Shown here in pieces: positions 35,378-47,066 of a stretch of DNA of 64,000 nt. The notes below the pieces were generated by a model, which saw nothing but the letters and a program-made list of their open reading frames with translations, had not been told where the DNA came from and made no database searches. The translations under genes and the position numbers were made by a program. Within the stretch, counting starts at the first letter, position 1. Every line of letters begins with the position of its first letter. Origin of the DNA: Ligustrum vulgare (taxonomy: Eukaryota > Streptophyta > Magnoliopsida > Lamiales > Oleaceae); assembly GCA_963555705.1 (NCBI GenBank), contig OY743187.1, forward strand, positions 11,980,133 to 12,044,132. The letters are read 5' to 3'.

Positions 35378-35953
35378 TTCTAAATCTAAACTTAGTAAAA
35401 AATGTAGAAGTCTCAAAACAGTGCAACATTTCGACCAACACGACGTAGTATTGGCCAATTGGAAACGACGTCATTTTTTCGTCATGAATAAAACATTTCG
35501 CCTCTTCACTTCTACTGATTGTGCATCTTTATTTCTTCTCTCTTCTCTCCTCACACAAAACCCATCAGTTTGTCTCCCCTTCTGACTCTTTTCCTTTCCC
35601 GTCGCATACGCTTTATCCATCACATCCATTTCATCCTCCGTTGTCACCTGCGCTTCATTAACAACTATGTTTTTTCGATTCCTGCTCCTGCCCTCTTCCC
35701 CATGGTGAGTTTTATATGGTGTTTACGCTCAGATTTTAATTGTAGTACCCTTTGACTATACTCCATGCCGTGCACCGGTCCCTTAGCTGAAGAAATCATC
35801 AAGAAAAGTAAAGCTTTTCCTCAACTTCTCAATCTTCCATTTTACAATAACCCGGTAAGTTATCATTTTTTTTTTTTTTTTTTTGAGTAGTTTTTTTGTT
35901 TTTTACTAGTTTGGTGATCAAGAATGTATTTTTGTGTTTTGCAGTTGAATTTG
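35378..35953 (+). other. Gene-like fragment of unknown origin
   Basis: 35500-35700 is CT-rich and 5'-UTR-like. 35768-35852 is open as MPCTGPLAEEIIKKSKAFPQ followed by LLNLPFYNNP, with a good donor (CCG|GTAAGT) and an acceptor at 35941-35943. The next block, NLVDGKMEYLFMKGVGD, opens the duplicated unit. I do not recognise the protein. It may be a decayed gene or a captured fragment. Confidence 0.35.
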
Positions 35954-36627
35954 GTTGATGGGAAGATGGAGTATTTGTTTATGAAAGGGGTAGGAGATAT
36001 TTGTTTAATGGGACAGGACGAAGGTTTATTTTTTCTAGCTTCAAGGAGATATATTGTTATCATATTTCAATCTTATTAGGACAAGTCGAAGAAATTCCTT
36101 GTAGTTATGCTAGCTATATTATTTCAAATGGTGTCCTCTTTTGAAGAATTAGCACAATTAACTTGCTCAAAATAGAATTTGTTAAAATATTTTTTGTTCT
36201 ATTATGTTCTCTTGTTTAGCGTTTATCACACCAGAGAATGTGACATCTGAATAATTTCTTTTGGTTCCATCAATTGTAAGTTCATTGTTGAAGGTTGAAG
36301 GAATTGCATTCATGGTACTGCATGGTCCTGTTCAAATAAAAAATGCACTGGAGGTTGGTATTGTGAGTATCTCTAAACTTCCTGAGCATTACCATGTGAG
36401 AATCTTAGCTCATATTTCGATGTCATTTTCCATTTTCATTTCTATTTTCACACATTGGAGAAACATGCATGGCTTCTTTCTACTAATTTGTCTCCAATTT
36501 ATAGTTTAGACCTCTTTTCAATGTCCATTTATCCTACAATAGAGACATCTTAATTGAAGGAATTATGGGAATTCATCTTTAAAATCATAATTTTTGGAAG
36601 TTATTTCATTCCATGTTTGGCACATGA
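35954..36627 (+). repeat. Tandem duplication, unit 1 (uninterrupted)
   Basis: Unit 1 of a ~670-bp direct duplication, starting GTTGATGGGAAGATGG and ending TTTGGCACATGA. It contains exon-like pieces (NLVDGKMEYLFMKGVGDI; SSLLKVEGIAFMVLHGPVQI then KNALEVGIVSI) that are not continuous. Unit 2 begins directly afterwards at 36628 and is split by a Helitron after 36690. Confidence 0.8.
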
Positions 36628-37029
36628 GTTTGATGGGTAGATGGATTATTTTTTTATGAAAATGGTAGGAGATATTTATTTAATGGGACACTAGTTCTAC
36701 CACCCGTGCGATGCACGGTGTTAAATATTTTACAAAATATTTGAAGTAAAATGAAAAAATACGAAATATTCCTCACGTATTTGTACATATTTATGAAGTA
36801 TAAATTAAAAAAGGACAAATTATTTTCAATTCACAAAACCAATAAACCAAAACTGATATCCATCAATGTCACTATCTGAATGTATGTCTTTGGTAGATTT
36901 TCTCTTGTAATCAATGGATTCACAAACGCAATGTTTCCCAAATGTATCGTCACGTGTTCTATAAAAAATATAGAATATTAAAGAGATGAAGGATGATTTA
37001 ATATCAGTCTTGAAATAATTTGAGCTGAC

Positions 37030-37206
37030 CTTAGCAATTCCATAAAAACAGCAGATGATGATTAGATCAATATGTCGGTTGAAAAACAGAGTTGTCCGCT
37101 GACAAACAATCTTTTGGAAGAGACAATAAACACTCTCCCTTATCTTCGGAGACAACTGTAGCCACTCGACCATGCCATTAATCCTTACAGCAGCTAACTT
37201 TACAAT
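37030..37206 (-). pseudogene. Captured retinoblastoma-related (RBR) exon
   Basis: A 177-bp segment bounded by CAACACAG| acceptor and GCTAAG|GTCAGC donor. It is open for exactly 59 codons: [19 protein letters not shown], then [25 protein letters not shown] and CCFYGIAK. This is the B-pocket region of plant RBR1, the cell-cycle repressor that binds E2F (the plant consensus as I recall it has [41 protein letters not shown]). Intron-like sequence flanks both splice sites, showing capture at the DNA level. Changes at usually fixed positions (R to W in VEWLQ, LS-Q to LS-P, QIIL to LIII) suggest relaxed selection. No neighbouring RBR exon was recognised. Confidence 0.85.
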
Positions 37207-37369
37207 CTGTGTTGAACAAAAAAAGAAACACAAAAGCATTATCGATCAATTATATATGTAGTTAATTCTAATCCATATCAATAGAATTCAAGGAACTTGC
37301 TACTACACTCTAACATGGGGGAAATAATGAAGGTATAAAAGATAAAGAGAAGGTATAAAATACTTGAAA

Positions 37370-37445
37370 TAACAACCTGCCGGCACTCAAATAGCAATTT
37401 ATACTCTTCTTCAACTCGAGTTGCATCAGCCATTTGATTTTCCCA
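37370..37445 (-). pseudogene. Unrecognised captured exon-like segment
   Basis: Bounded by GACGAG| and CGGCAG|GTTGTT, with the open frame PFWENQMADATRVEEEYKLL then FECRQ, about 26 residues. It lies upstream of the RBR piece in Helitron orientation. I do not recognise it as RBR; it may come from a third gene. Confidence 0.4.
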
Positions 37446-38754
37446 AAATGGAACTCGTCAGTAATGATGGAAGTGAAATATATATAAAAAAATTGACAAT
37501 AAAAAAGAAAAGACAAAGTGCAATGAAATGGAGGCAATCAAAATATAATTAATTTAAAAAATCTTGTATTTTTTAAAATTAATCTTCAAGTTATCCTTGC
37601 CTTTCTATGAGCACAATAGATTTCAGAAACACTGTACTCTCTCCACTGTCAGCCAGCCCATCAGTTCTCCCTCAGTTCCAGTTAGCAAAATAAATGTGAT
37701 TAATTCAATTATATAACTGTTCAATTAAATCCTGTTATATAACATAATTCCACTTCAAGGTTCCCAAACATAATTTTTATAGCAGAAAGCATGAAGTAAA
37801 TAATAAAACATAATGGCTTAATCGTTCTTTCTCCCTCACTTTTCTTTTCAACTTTATGGCTTCAAGTAACATGTGTTTAAAAACAGAAACATGTAATCTA
37901 TCTCGTTATAAAAAAATTTAAATGCATTTTTTTTCTTTTCATTCGCTAATTTCATATAAAATCATCTTTTAAATAGTTTTCATTTGTTCACTTCTTACAT
38001 ATATATGTATATATATGAATATGAATTAATTTTTTGTTCAAGTCTATAACAAAAAATTAGCACCTACTGCCATTATGAAATGCAAGACACAAAAATATAA
38101 AACTATTGTCAATCAAAGTTTTAAACAAACCCAATGCTTACCATTGTCAATCAAAGTTATAGTAAAAAACGATGAAAATCAATTTAAATAATAAAAGACA
38201 CGAAATCTGGAGTTGATTTGTGAGCTCCACTGGCAGCACATCGACTATTTGTTGCCCAAATAAAAACCTAATACAACATCAGTCAAATCAAAGTTAATCT
38301 AAATATTTCAAACTACTAAAACAATAGATATAGACTGATCACTCAAAAGGGACAAATGAACATAAACTTTGATTCGGTCACTTACGTCTAGGTAGTAGGA
38401 GATATGAGTTGCAACGATACTTTCATACTGATGAAGCTCCAGCATTTTGTTCACATACAATGTGATTGAGAAGTTAAATAATTGATGTGGTAGTAAATGA
38501 TGAATAATATTCAAAAAATTGTTTGAATAATATTCAAAAAATTAAATGATGAATAGACAAAACGTAAAATATTTTATTTTTTGCTCTAAATCTTTTTCAC
38601 AGCTACATCATTTGATATACTAAGCCTCTGTTTGGTAACGCCTAGTAGTTTATAACTGATGAAAATGGATAACCATACATATGAAATCCCAAATACAATG
38701 AATAAAGTTTCAAAGAAGAGAATTTTTGGACATGAGATTCAATGCTAACCCCGA

Positions 38755-38845
38755 AAGAGTCAATCTCAACTTCGAAATCAGAGAGACAGTTAATTGGTTT
38801 CAAATCATCACCGCAGAGAATAGAGAGACCACTAAACTGAAATGC
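38755..38845 (-). pseudogene. Second unrecognised exon-like segment in the Helitron
   Basis: On the minus strand TTGCATTTCAG| is followed by FSGLSILCGDDLKPINCLSD and FEVEIDSFG, then a GG|GTTAGC donor. It is open across ~30 codons with good splice sites. Parent gene not identified. Confidence 0.35.
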
Positions 38846-39170
38846 AAGTATCAACATTTAAATAAGATTTGGTTTCATCAATAGGAATTTTCACAATAGA
38901 AGTCGGGATTCACAAATGAATATCATTGAAAAGCTAAATCTCATTGATAAAAGAACCAGCTTTAAGCTAAATCACATTTCGAAAGACAACCTCTTAATTC
39001 TATCAAAATCTTTATTCAATAAATAGCAGCGGTTATCACATTTGATTCCTAAAAAACTCCCCATTCTATATAAAGACCTCATTTTTTTAGATAGCAAATG
39101 TAACATCGTTAAAGAAATCCAAAACTATTTAAGATTAGGATAAATACCTCAAATTCAGAAATCAAACTTT

Positions 39171-39213
39171 GTAAAGCTAATGTTCTTGTATTCCACAGTC
39201 TCCACATTAAATC
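39171..39213 (-). pseudogene. Captured ARF GTPase exon fragment
   Basis: After a TTTGCCCAG| acceptor the minus strand encodes [14 protein letters not shown], exactly the switch-I/interswitch sequence of ADP-ribosylation factors, the small GTPases of vesicle budding (family context [24 protein letters not shown]). The match stops after the Thr codon, where the parent would continue into WDVGGQDK. Only 43 bp remain, so it is non-functional. It shows that the same Helitron acquired at least two unrelated genes. Confidence 0.75.
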
Positions 39214-39279
39214 CTGGGCAAACAATATTTCACTTTAGAAAGTGATTTGAAGCCAGATGCTGATAAGTTAAAATTTCAT

Positions 39280-40590
39280 AGAAGATACTAAGGAAGGAAG
39301 GTGACCTGCAGGTCATCTGGAAGGGGTAGACATCGCCAAATATTGTTACCCTTGCATTTGATAAGCTATTCCATCCTGGAATCTATGAATTATGCAGGTC
39401 AATGTAATGCATTGATGGAGAAACACAAAAGAAATACAGTAAAGCAAACGTTAAATTCCTAACATGTACTGTTACAGTGCACCTCAGAGTGGCTATCAAA
39501 TTTCAGGACTTGGATAAAGCTCCACAAATCAAACATACATTAATCAATGAGTGAGAAAAACACGTCTCATTTCATCTCAGAAAATGACAACTAAAGAGTT
39601 AAAGAAGTAACATTAATCAGACACAAATTCATAGGCAGCAATGAAGTAACATTTATCTATAAATAGATTGAAAGAAAATTCTGAAACCTAGTGTAAGTGC
39701 AAAGCCTCCTAGGGTAAGATGTAAATATATCTGTCAAAATTTAGAAGCAAGCAGAGAGGAGAAACTTTCACTTTCGACTATAAACTCGTGGGCACCTTTC
39801 TCTCACTACACCATCCAATAAGCTGCACGACGCTGGTAAGGTTGAAGATTAGGAATCAAGGCAGGTAGGTCACCCTCCACCATCAGTGCATCCTTACAAA
39901 AATTCGGAAAAAGAAACCCAATAAAGTTTTGCACAAATCCACATATAGTAAAGCTTGGAGAATGAGAGACAGATTAGGGAAAATGACTTCCTCTATTTTT
40001 TTTCCTTTTATGACACCATGGTCTCTCCAATCGAAGTCAGTGGGAAAACCATTAGTCTGAAGGATCGGAAGGTGTTTCTGACCCAAAACTCAATCTCCAA
40101 CCTCCGGCCATCCAGCCGGTCAACCACCACCAGAAGGACCGTGTCGTACATGGGAACACTCGACCAGAGTTTGGGCGAAAACGATGGCGGATAACAGCGG
40201 CAAAGGACGGAAAAAGAGGGTGAAAACTGGAACGCTTCTTGCTGAGATTCAACTACTGCTGGACATTCATCTTCGACGCTGGGAAATGCATCAACAAATG
40301 GTATCAGAGTCAAGTTTAATGACTGAAAATATGTAAGAGAAAGCGGAACGCAGTAGAAGATCCGGGTGAGGCCGGAAGCTGGAAGCACTGAATTCCCATT
40401 TGAAATTTGAATGAGGCCTGACTGTACTGGTATTTGGTAAAACAGAGATGAGGAGTGAACTTCGTGGGTCCCACCACTATTGATAGGCGGGATTTTCTTG
40501 ACATTTTTTTTTTTTTTTTTTTTTAAGGGGATGTTTTTGGGGGGAAACTTGGGAGGGAAAATTGTGGCAACTATCCTCCTTTATAATATT
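39280..40590 (-). other. Remaining Helitron interior, coding-like in parts
   Basis: 39304-39376 (minus) has splice-like ends and an open frame (WNSLSNARVTIFGDVYPFQM) of unknown origin. 40000-40390 has a long minus-strand open frame without a recognised domain. On the plus strand, ATGGTATCAGAGTC near 40299-40312 resembles a Copia primer site, so part of this segment may be retroelement debris. A T tract sits at 40504-40524. Confidence 0.35.
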
Positions 40591-41209
40591 AATAAGATAA
40601 GATAAGATGAGGGAGGTTTATTTTTTCCAGCTTCAAGGAGGTATGTTGTTATCATATTTCAATCTTATTAGGACAAGTTGAAGAAATTCCTTACAGTTAT
40701 GCCAGCTATATTATTTCAAATCGTGTTCCTCTTTTGAAGAATTAGTACAACTTGCTCAAAATAGTATTCGTTAAAATATTTTTTTCTTTTATGTTCTCTT
40801 GTTTAGCATTATCACACCAGAGAATGTGACATTTGAACCATTTCTTTTGGTTCCATCAATTGCAAGTTCATATGTTGAAGGTTGAAGGAATTGCATTCAT
40901 GTTACTGCTTGGTCCTGTTCAAATAAAAAATGTACTGGAGGTTGGTATTGTGAGATCTCTAAACTTCCTGAGCATTACTATGTGAAAATATTGGCTCATA
41001 TTTCGATGTCATTTTCCACTTCCATTTCCACACAATGGAGAAACATGCACGGCTTCTTTCTACTAATGTGTTTCTAGTTTATAGTTTAGACCTCTTTTCA
41101 ATGTCCATCTATCTTACAATGATGACATCTTATTTTTTAAAGGAATTATGGGAATTCATCTTTAAAGTTAGAATTCTGGGAAGTTATTTCATTCCAAGTT
41201 TCGCACATG

Positions 41210-41790
41210 ATGTGTGTTGAAGTATTCAACTTCCATTTTTTTAGTTGTCACTGGAATCTTTTTTTAGTTTTTCTATTCTTATATTTTTTTTCTTTTATTG
41301 AAATATTGTTGACCTGACGCACAGCCAAATTTTTCATTTATTTTCAAATTTCAATGCCAACACGAGGTGCACGAGAATTTACAGAAATACTTTAATTTTT
41401 CTTTTCATAAGTCAATGATGTTTATGTTATTTGATTGAGATTTCAAAATTACTTTACTTTAAAATAAAAATCCATTCATTTAAAAAGTAATGATAAAATA
41501 TTTAATATAAGATCTTTATTTTAAAATCTTTTAGATAAATAGTAACAATAATAAAACAGTGAGCTTGGCAGTTTAAATACAAGACATTGTTCAATAAGTC
41601 CAATACTCATAGGTCGCCACCTAGCGCAGTACTATTTGTCTCTCGCCGTCCGAAGATCCGTGCCAACATCTTTCATTTTATTTCTATAATTATCTGAAAT
41701 GTTAGATATGTCATAGAATGAGCAAACACTTGCCCAGTGAGTGAAGTATGGTGCACATGTGCTATTGCACGTAGACAAGTTAACCTCATA
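41210..41790. other. Intergenic, nothing identified
   Basis: AT-rich sequence following the duplicated unit. No exon or transposon terminus recognised. Confidence 0.45.
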
Positions 41791-41794
41791 TATT

Positions 41795-44460
41795 CAGATT
41801 TATGTAAGTTTTACTTAATAAACCAGTCGAGCATTTATTCATGTCAATTCATATTTCCATGTCAAGTCATATTCAAGTTGCGTCAAGTTCAAGTCGAGTT
41901 CTATATTCACATTGTTCACCTGATATCTCGCGATACGAGATATCCCCGCAAGTGCACGGGTCGTGAGAAGTAATAAAGTGGACCTAGGAGTCCGGATTAT
42001 CGTCCCGCGAGGACTGCTATTAATTACCGAAATATTTTAGTTCTACACTTTATTTGAATAAACAAATGAATTTGACGTTTTAAATTAAAACTAAGAAGAT
42101 GAATTAACTAATTAAATTGTGAAATTGTTTTGTTTTAAAAGATGATTGTAAAGTGGTTGGGATTCACGATTTCACCTAGCCAATTAAATTAACTCCAATT
42201 CAAGTTTTATTTCCTAATTATGCATTCGGTCGAATTCACTAATTTAAATTGAAATTCCTCTCTCGAGTTTAAATCAATTCTACCTAAATAAGTCAACCAT
42301 GTATCTCTACAGAGGGTCCGAATATTCCTTATCTAGATGCATAACATACAAGAATTCACACACGACCGCAATAATAACACGAGTATATCTCTATCTCATG
42401 TTAAATTACTGGATTTATTACCACGTTCTAAATTATTAACTCACCTCTCGGATTATGGAAATAACTCAATAAATCATGAATTGGTGATCAAGCAATTCAA
42501 GCATTAAGAACAATAATAAATCAATACATGCAACAACACATTAAAACAACGGAATTTGGAATTAAAATAATCTGACTAGGCTACATCGTTCATCCCAACG
42601 TTGAAATTAGTTACACATCATCATGAAATAACAAAAACAGTAAAAATAAACGTTCATTGAAAAACAATATAAAGAATGGAAAGATTGCACCAATTATCAA
42701 TTCTTCAACTGTTTTCAATTCACGCCCCTTTGCGATGCTTGATTCCCCAAGGATTTGATGTTGATTTCTCGATTGTGGCTCGTTCTATGGAGAGGCAAAG
42801 GTCCGGATCTCGTGCCTCTTATGTTGTATATATATGTTTTGGAGAAACCCTAGGTCAAAACAAGAAAAGTCTGATAAAAATCGCGAGAAAAAGCCCACAG
42901 TCGGCCCAGCCGGATACGCACGCGATCGCGTGGTATCAACCCTAGCGATCGCGTGGACTTCGTTAAAACTCTCGGGTTACAATTTTGCGTCTTCTCGCGA
43001 TCGCTTGGTGTGTGACCAGCGATCGCGACTTCATCATTCTTCCGGCTGTGCAAGTTAGTCCCTGACTTTTAATTGCACCTTCAGTCCTCAACTTTCAATT
43101 GTTGCACTTTATTCCCCAAACTTTATCTTCTTCTCGGTTTGACCATTCAAGCTCTTAATTCATTCAATTAGGTCCTCCAACCTCTGATTTTAGTCACTTT
43201 GGCACCAAGCATGTTTCCCGGTTGTTGTCACAAACTCCTCACTTGTCCAATTTAGCTCCAATTAACATCCAATCGTGTCATTTTTCCATTAATTGCTTCA
43301 TTCTTCTTCAATTGGGACATTTTCTGAAAGATAAACAAATAAACATAAATTAAATAGCAAATATTCCCAAACGACAATAATTAATCCTAATTTAGACATA
43401 CAAATAAGTGTATAAAATACACTTATCACACATCAAGCCATCAAGTCCAATCCCAAGTCAAGTCAATTTAGGTTATATGTATTTCGACTTATATCCAATC
43501 CAGTCCAGTCCAGTCAAGTCAATTTCATGTATTCAAATCAAGTCAAATTAACATATTCTTGTCAAGTCAAACTTCATATATTTAAGATCACGTCTTACAT
43601 ATTTTCAAACCAGTAAATTCCTATACTTAAGTCATATAATAAAGACAAGTCAAGGCAAAACATATATTCAAGTTAGATCAAGTTAATATATTCAAATTCA
43701 AATGCAGTTACATATTAATCATCTCCAGTAGAGATAAGTTCATATATTCAAGTCTAGTCCAGTCCAGTACAGTCCAGTCTTAAGTCAAGTTTACATATTC
43801 TATTTAAGTCAAACTCATATATTCAAGACTTATGCAAATGTATGCATTTTCAAGAGATCATGACTTTTGATGAGACACATATTATAAGCAACTACTATCT
43901 CTAGCACACACAAGTAAAGAATGTAACCCCGAGTTCAAGCGTGGAGTTTATTCCACGAGTTCTTTTACAAGCGTGATTTCTACACCACGCGTTTCAAACA
44001 GAGAGTCGAGATCCCTGAAATTCATTAACAAGCGTAACTACATCGTGATCCAATTACTGGGTTCTGTGGCACGTATATCAAGACAAGCGTCATAAACGTA
44101 TTAACAAGCGAGATAGAGTACGACTGTAATACATGTAAGAAGTTTCTTTCTATGTAATGCATAAGGAAAATCATGAAAGTTCTTTTAATGCAATGCATAA
44201 TGAACACATATTACGAAGTAGCATTGAAGATCATATACAAGTCAGGTCAATATAAGATAAGTCAAGTCACACAAATTCATATAGACGAATTAATCTTATA
44301 TATTCAAGATCAAGATAATATTCAAGTGACGTCAAATTCATATAATCATGTACTATGTCTTTATACAAGTAGATAATATATTATTATCTGTCAAGATCAG
44401 ATTATCATCTTTATTAAGTCAACAAGTCTAGGATCACATAAACAAGAATAAGAATTCATT
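41795..44460. repeat. Degenerate CAAGTC-type array, interrupted by a solo LTR
   Basis: On both sides of the LTR at 41913-43428, sequence is built from loosely repeated CAAGTCAAGTC, CATATATTCAAG and CCAGTCCAGTCCAGT motifs at intervals of about 25-35 bp. They are densest at 43434-43850 and recur to about 44450. 43930-44120 has a second theme of ACAAGCGT with short hairpins (GCGTGG...CCACG). It could be the inside of a very diverged long LTR; not proven. Confidence 0.55.
41913..43428. mobile_element. Solo LTR, 1.5 kb
   Basis: TGTTCACCTGATATC to ACACTTATCA, flanked by a perfect 5-bp duplication CACAT (41908-41912 and 43429-43433). Near the left end it has ATCCCCGCAAGTGCACGGGT, followed shortly by CGTCCCGCGAGGACTG, a block common in plant Gypsy-type LTRs. 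There is no internal region, primer site or second LTR nearby. The intact target duplication indicates loss by LTR-LTR recombination. Confidence 0.85.
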
Positions 44461-46860
44461 TAAATATCAAGATATTACAGATCAGTATATCATATATCAA
44501 TACATGTATTAATGTATCGATACATAAAAAAGAGGAAAGAACTGTTTAAATATTCAATATATCGATACATCAAATTATGTAAGCAGTTATCATTTCAATT
44601 TAAATGACAAGTCAAGAACCATCAATGTTATAGTACCATTTAACAGTTATACATTTCGATATGTTCACATAATCATATATTACGATGGTAATACTATTGA
44701 ACTTATAACGAGGTCACAATATTGACATGATAATATTAACAATATAGCAATAATATTAATTATTAAACTTATAACAAGATCATCAGTGATTATATATTTA
44801 ACTTCTATTAAGTAAACAAATAAATATATTACACTCACCTCAATCCAGAAGTGTCTAAAACAAGGTTCCTTAAATTTTTGCATCATGATGTATCGATATA
44901 TGCAGTTGATCCAGCACCGTCACATTTGATTTCTAGGATTTCTCCAGGGTTTTAACCATCTATTTCGAACATAAATTTATTTAGGATATCAAGAATATGT
45001 TATTACATTAACACATTTTGATCATAACAATTATTCGAACATGATCATAACTTTGAAATTCTATAAATTTGGAGGAATAAAATCATTATATTACCAACGG
45101 TTTTTGTGGCTGATTCTTTTTATTTGGTGTGGTTTCATTTCAAATGACATATTTTTATACAGAAAGATGACCATACGGAATGAATAAAGTCTTGCCTACA
45201 TGAAATTCTTCCTTAGTCGACTTAATACTTTTATAATTAAAAATGAGGATTTTATGTATGGGGCTGGACGTGGCAAATCATGCAAACAAGAGCTGGAGGA
45301 AACAAGTAGGAGGTGTTAGTCCTAGGTTGGTTGAGTCACTTAGGCTATAAGTCTATTTTGGGACACCTCATGCTTGGAACGTTTTAAATATTTAGTTTGA
45401 TGGACAAGTTTTGAGCTCACATTCGAGGTAGTAAATGAGGTCCAAAACTTGAGTTCTTTGTACCATTTCAAAGTACTCAGGGAGTACTTTAACGTGAAAT
45501 CTACGGCTCAAGAAATGGATAACAGAGTAGGAATTTATGGTCTTTCAAAGTAGGCTACTTAAAATAGTTTTCAAGTTAACCGTTTTTACCGTCCTAACTT
45601 TAAAAATTCATCGAGGGCTATCCGTTGGTCGGAATGACAAACCGTTTTCATATTCTCGAAATTCACTCCGAGAACTTGATCGTACATATATCATATGTAA
45701 TCAAATAAGGTCAGAAGTACTATAAAAAGTCTCAAGAAAATGGACACTTAAATACATTTTTGACGTAACTTTTCTTTATTTAATATTTTCATTTCTCTTT
45801 CTTTAAAACAAATTTTTCTCTCTTTACATTCCAAAATAATTGCATAAATTATAAACACTTTTATTGCGTCAATTGATTGTTTTGACAATTATTTTATTTT
45901 TTATACCACTTTCTTTCACTTCCAACCACACATTTAAAACTATTTTAATCTATAGTCTCTATAAAAAATACTCTTATTCAATGATTTCCAATACAAAGTG
46001 ACTGTTTATTTTTATGAAGTAGTCGAAGAGTCATGTTACCGAAAAAATATTTTTGTGCATGCTAAATAAATGTGTTGACCATTTTATATTTTTAAATAGA
46101 ATTAATTTGCTAACACCTTTTGTTTTTATTTTTATAGAATTCAATGAACTAATTGTTAAAGTTTGTAATATATATTTTACAAAATGGGCCAATGACTTTA
46201 TCGAAACTAAAGTTGTAAAAATGAAAATGATAATTGAATTTACATAAAAAGATTGGATATATATTATTTTCTTTCAATTTGATAAGAAAGAAAATCGAAA
46301 TTAATTATTTAGTTCAAATTGAATTTAGATAAGAAATGATTGGTATCATTTTAGAACTCAAATGAAATAAATTAAAAATATTGGATATTGAAAAAAGTAA
46401 AAAGTATAATTAAGACTTTTACCTTAATATTTGAGACGATTTTACAAATGATATGTTTAGAATTTGCTCTCATTTATTAGTTTATATTAAACTTCTTGTT
46501 GAAATTTTGAATTTAAAACTCATATTGCATATTTTTCAATTTCAAAATAATATAATAATTATCAAAGGAATAAAAATAATTTATAATTTGACTTTTTATA
46601 GATATTTTCTTTTTATAAATCTATAAATCATTTATTACAGGTTGCGTTAATTGAACTCTCCAAATTCAGTTATTAAAATAGGGATTTTTTCATCTAGAAT
46701 TGTGTAATTACAATGATAAAATCCAATTCGATTGGATCAAATATGATTTTTGACAAGAAACAAATCAAAGAGTTCATTAAATATATGATTGAAAAGTTGA
46801 TAAAACTTGTAAGTTCGATAAAATGTATGATTAAAAATGACTTGGATGAAAAATGAATTC
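44461..46860. other. Intergenic, no gene recognised
   Basis: AT-rich. 45240-45720 is GC-richer and promoter- or LTR-like (TATAAAAAG at 45721-45729), but no termini could be defined. Confidence 0.4.
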
Positions 46861-47066
46861 TGTTTGGTAAACTGTTTATAAATATTTGTTTATAAATATT
46901 GTTTGTAAATAGTGACGTGTCAAACTTTCATTTGTCATTTTTTCTAAGTATAAATTTGTAGACGGGAATCTTTGATTAGTCAAAATTATTGACTTTTCAA
47001 AAAAAGGACCAATAAGATGTTGCTATGTGACTGTTTATAAACAAATATACAATTTTTACCAAACAT
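46861..47066. mobile_element. Small MITE
   Basis: A 206-bp element with perfect 11-bp terminal inverted repeats, TGTTTGGTAAA and TTTACCAAACA read as complements (right end TTTTTACCAAACA), plus inner TGTTTATAAA/TTTATAAACA pairing. A related copy is at 60545-60735 and an inverted partial one at about 50045-50205 (shared TTGACTTTTCAAAAA and GACGTGTCAA-type interior). No clear target duplication. Confidence 0.6.

Larger units (their letters stand above)
36691..40607 (-). mobile_element. Gene-capturing non-autonomous Helitron
   Basis: On the minus strand the 3' terminus is CACCGTGCATCGCACGGGTG with its hairpin (GTGC/GCAC pairing), then CTAG at 36691-36694 followed by host T. The 5' terminus is TCTTATCTTATCTTATTAAT, ending at 40607. 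Insertion is between host A 36690 and T 40608. Unit 1 of the surrounding duplication shows the unoccupied equivalent (GGGACA followed by GGACGAAGG at 36010-36024), which fixes both ends. The 3917-bp interior has no Rep/helicase. It contains exon pieces of an RBR gene and an ARF gene plus other exon-like segments. Confidence 0.85.
36628..41209 (+). repeat. Tandem duplication, unit 2 (split by a Helitron)
   Basis: 36628-36690 repeats the start of unit 1 (GATATTTATTTAATGGGACA), and 40608-41209 repeats the remainder (GGGAGGTTTATTTTTTCCAG to TTTCGCACATGA). Identity is high by eye, with scattered substitutions and small indels. The 3.9 kb between is the Helitron at 36691-40607. Confidence 0.8.

Noticed and set aside
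40008..40388. Minus-strand open frame of 126 codons near the Helitron 5' end
   Set aside because: No recognisable domain, and other frames are open in the same place. It could be captured coding DNA but cannot be supported as a gene.
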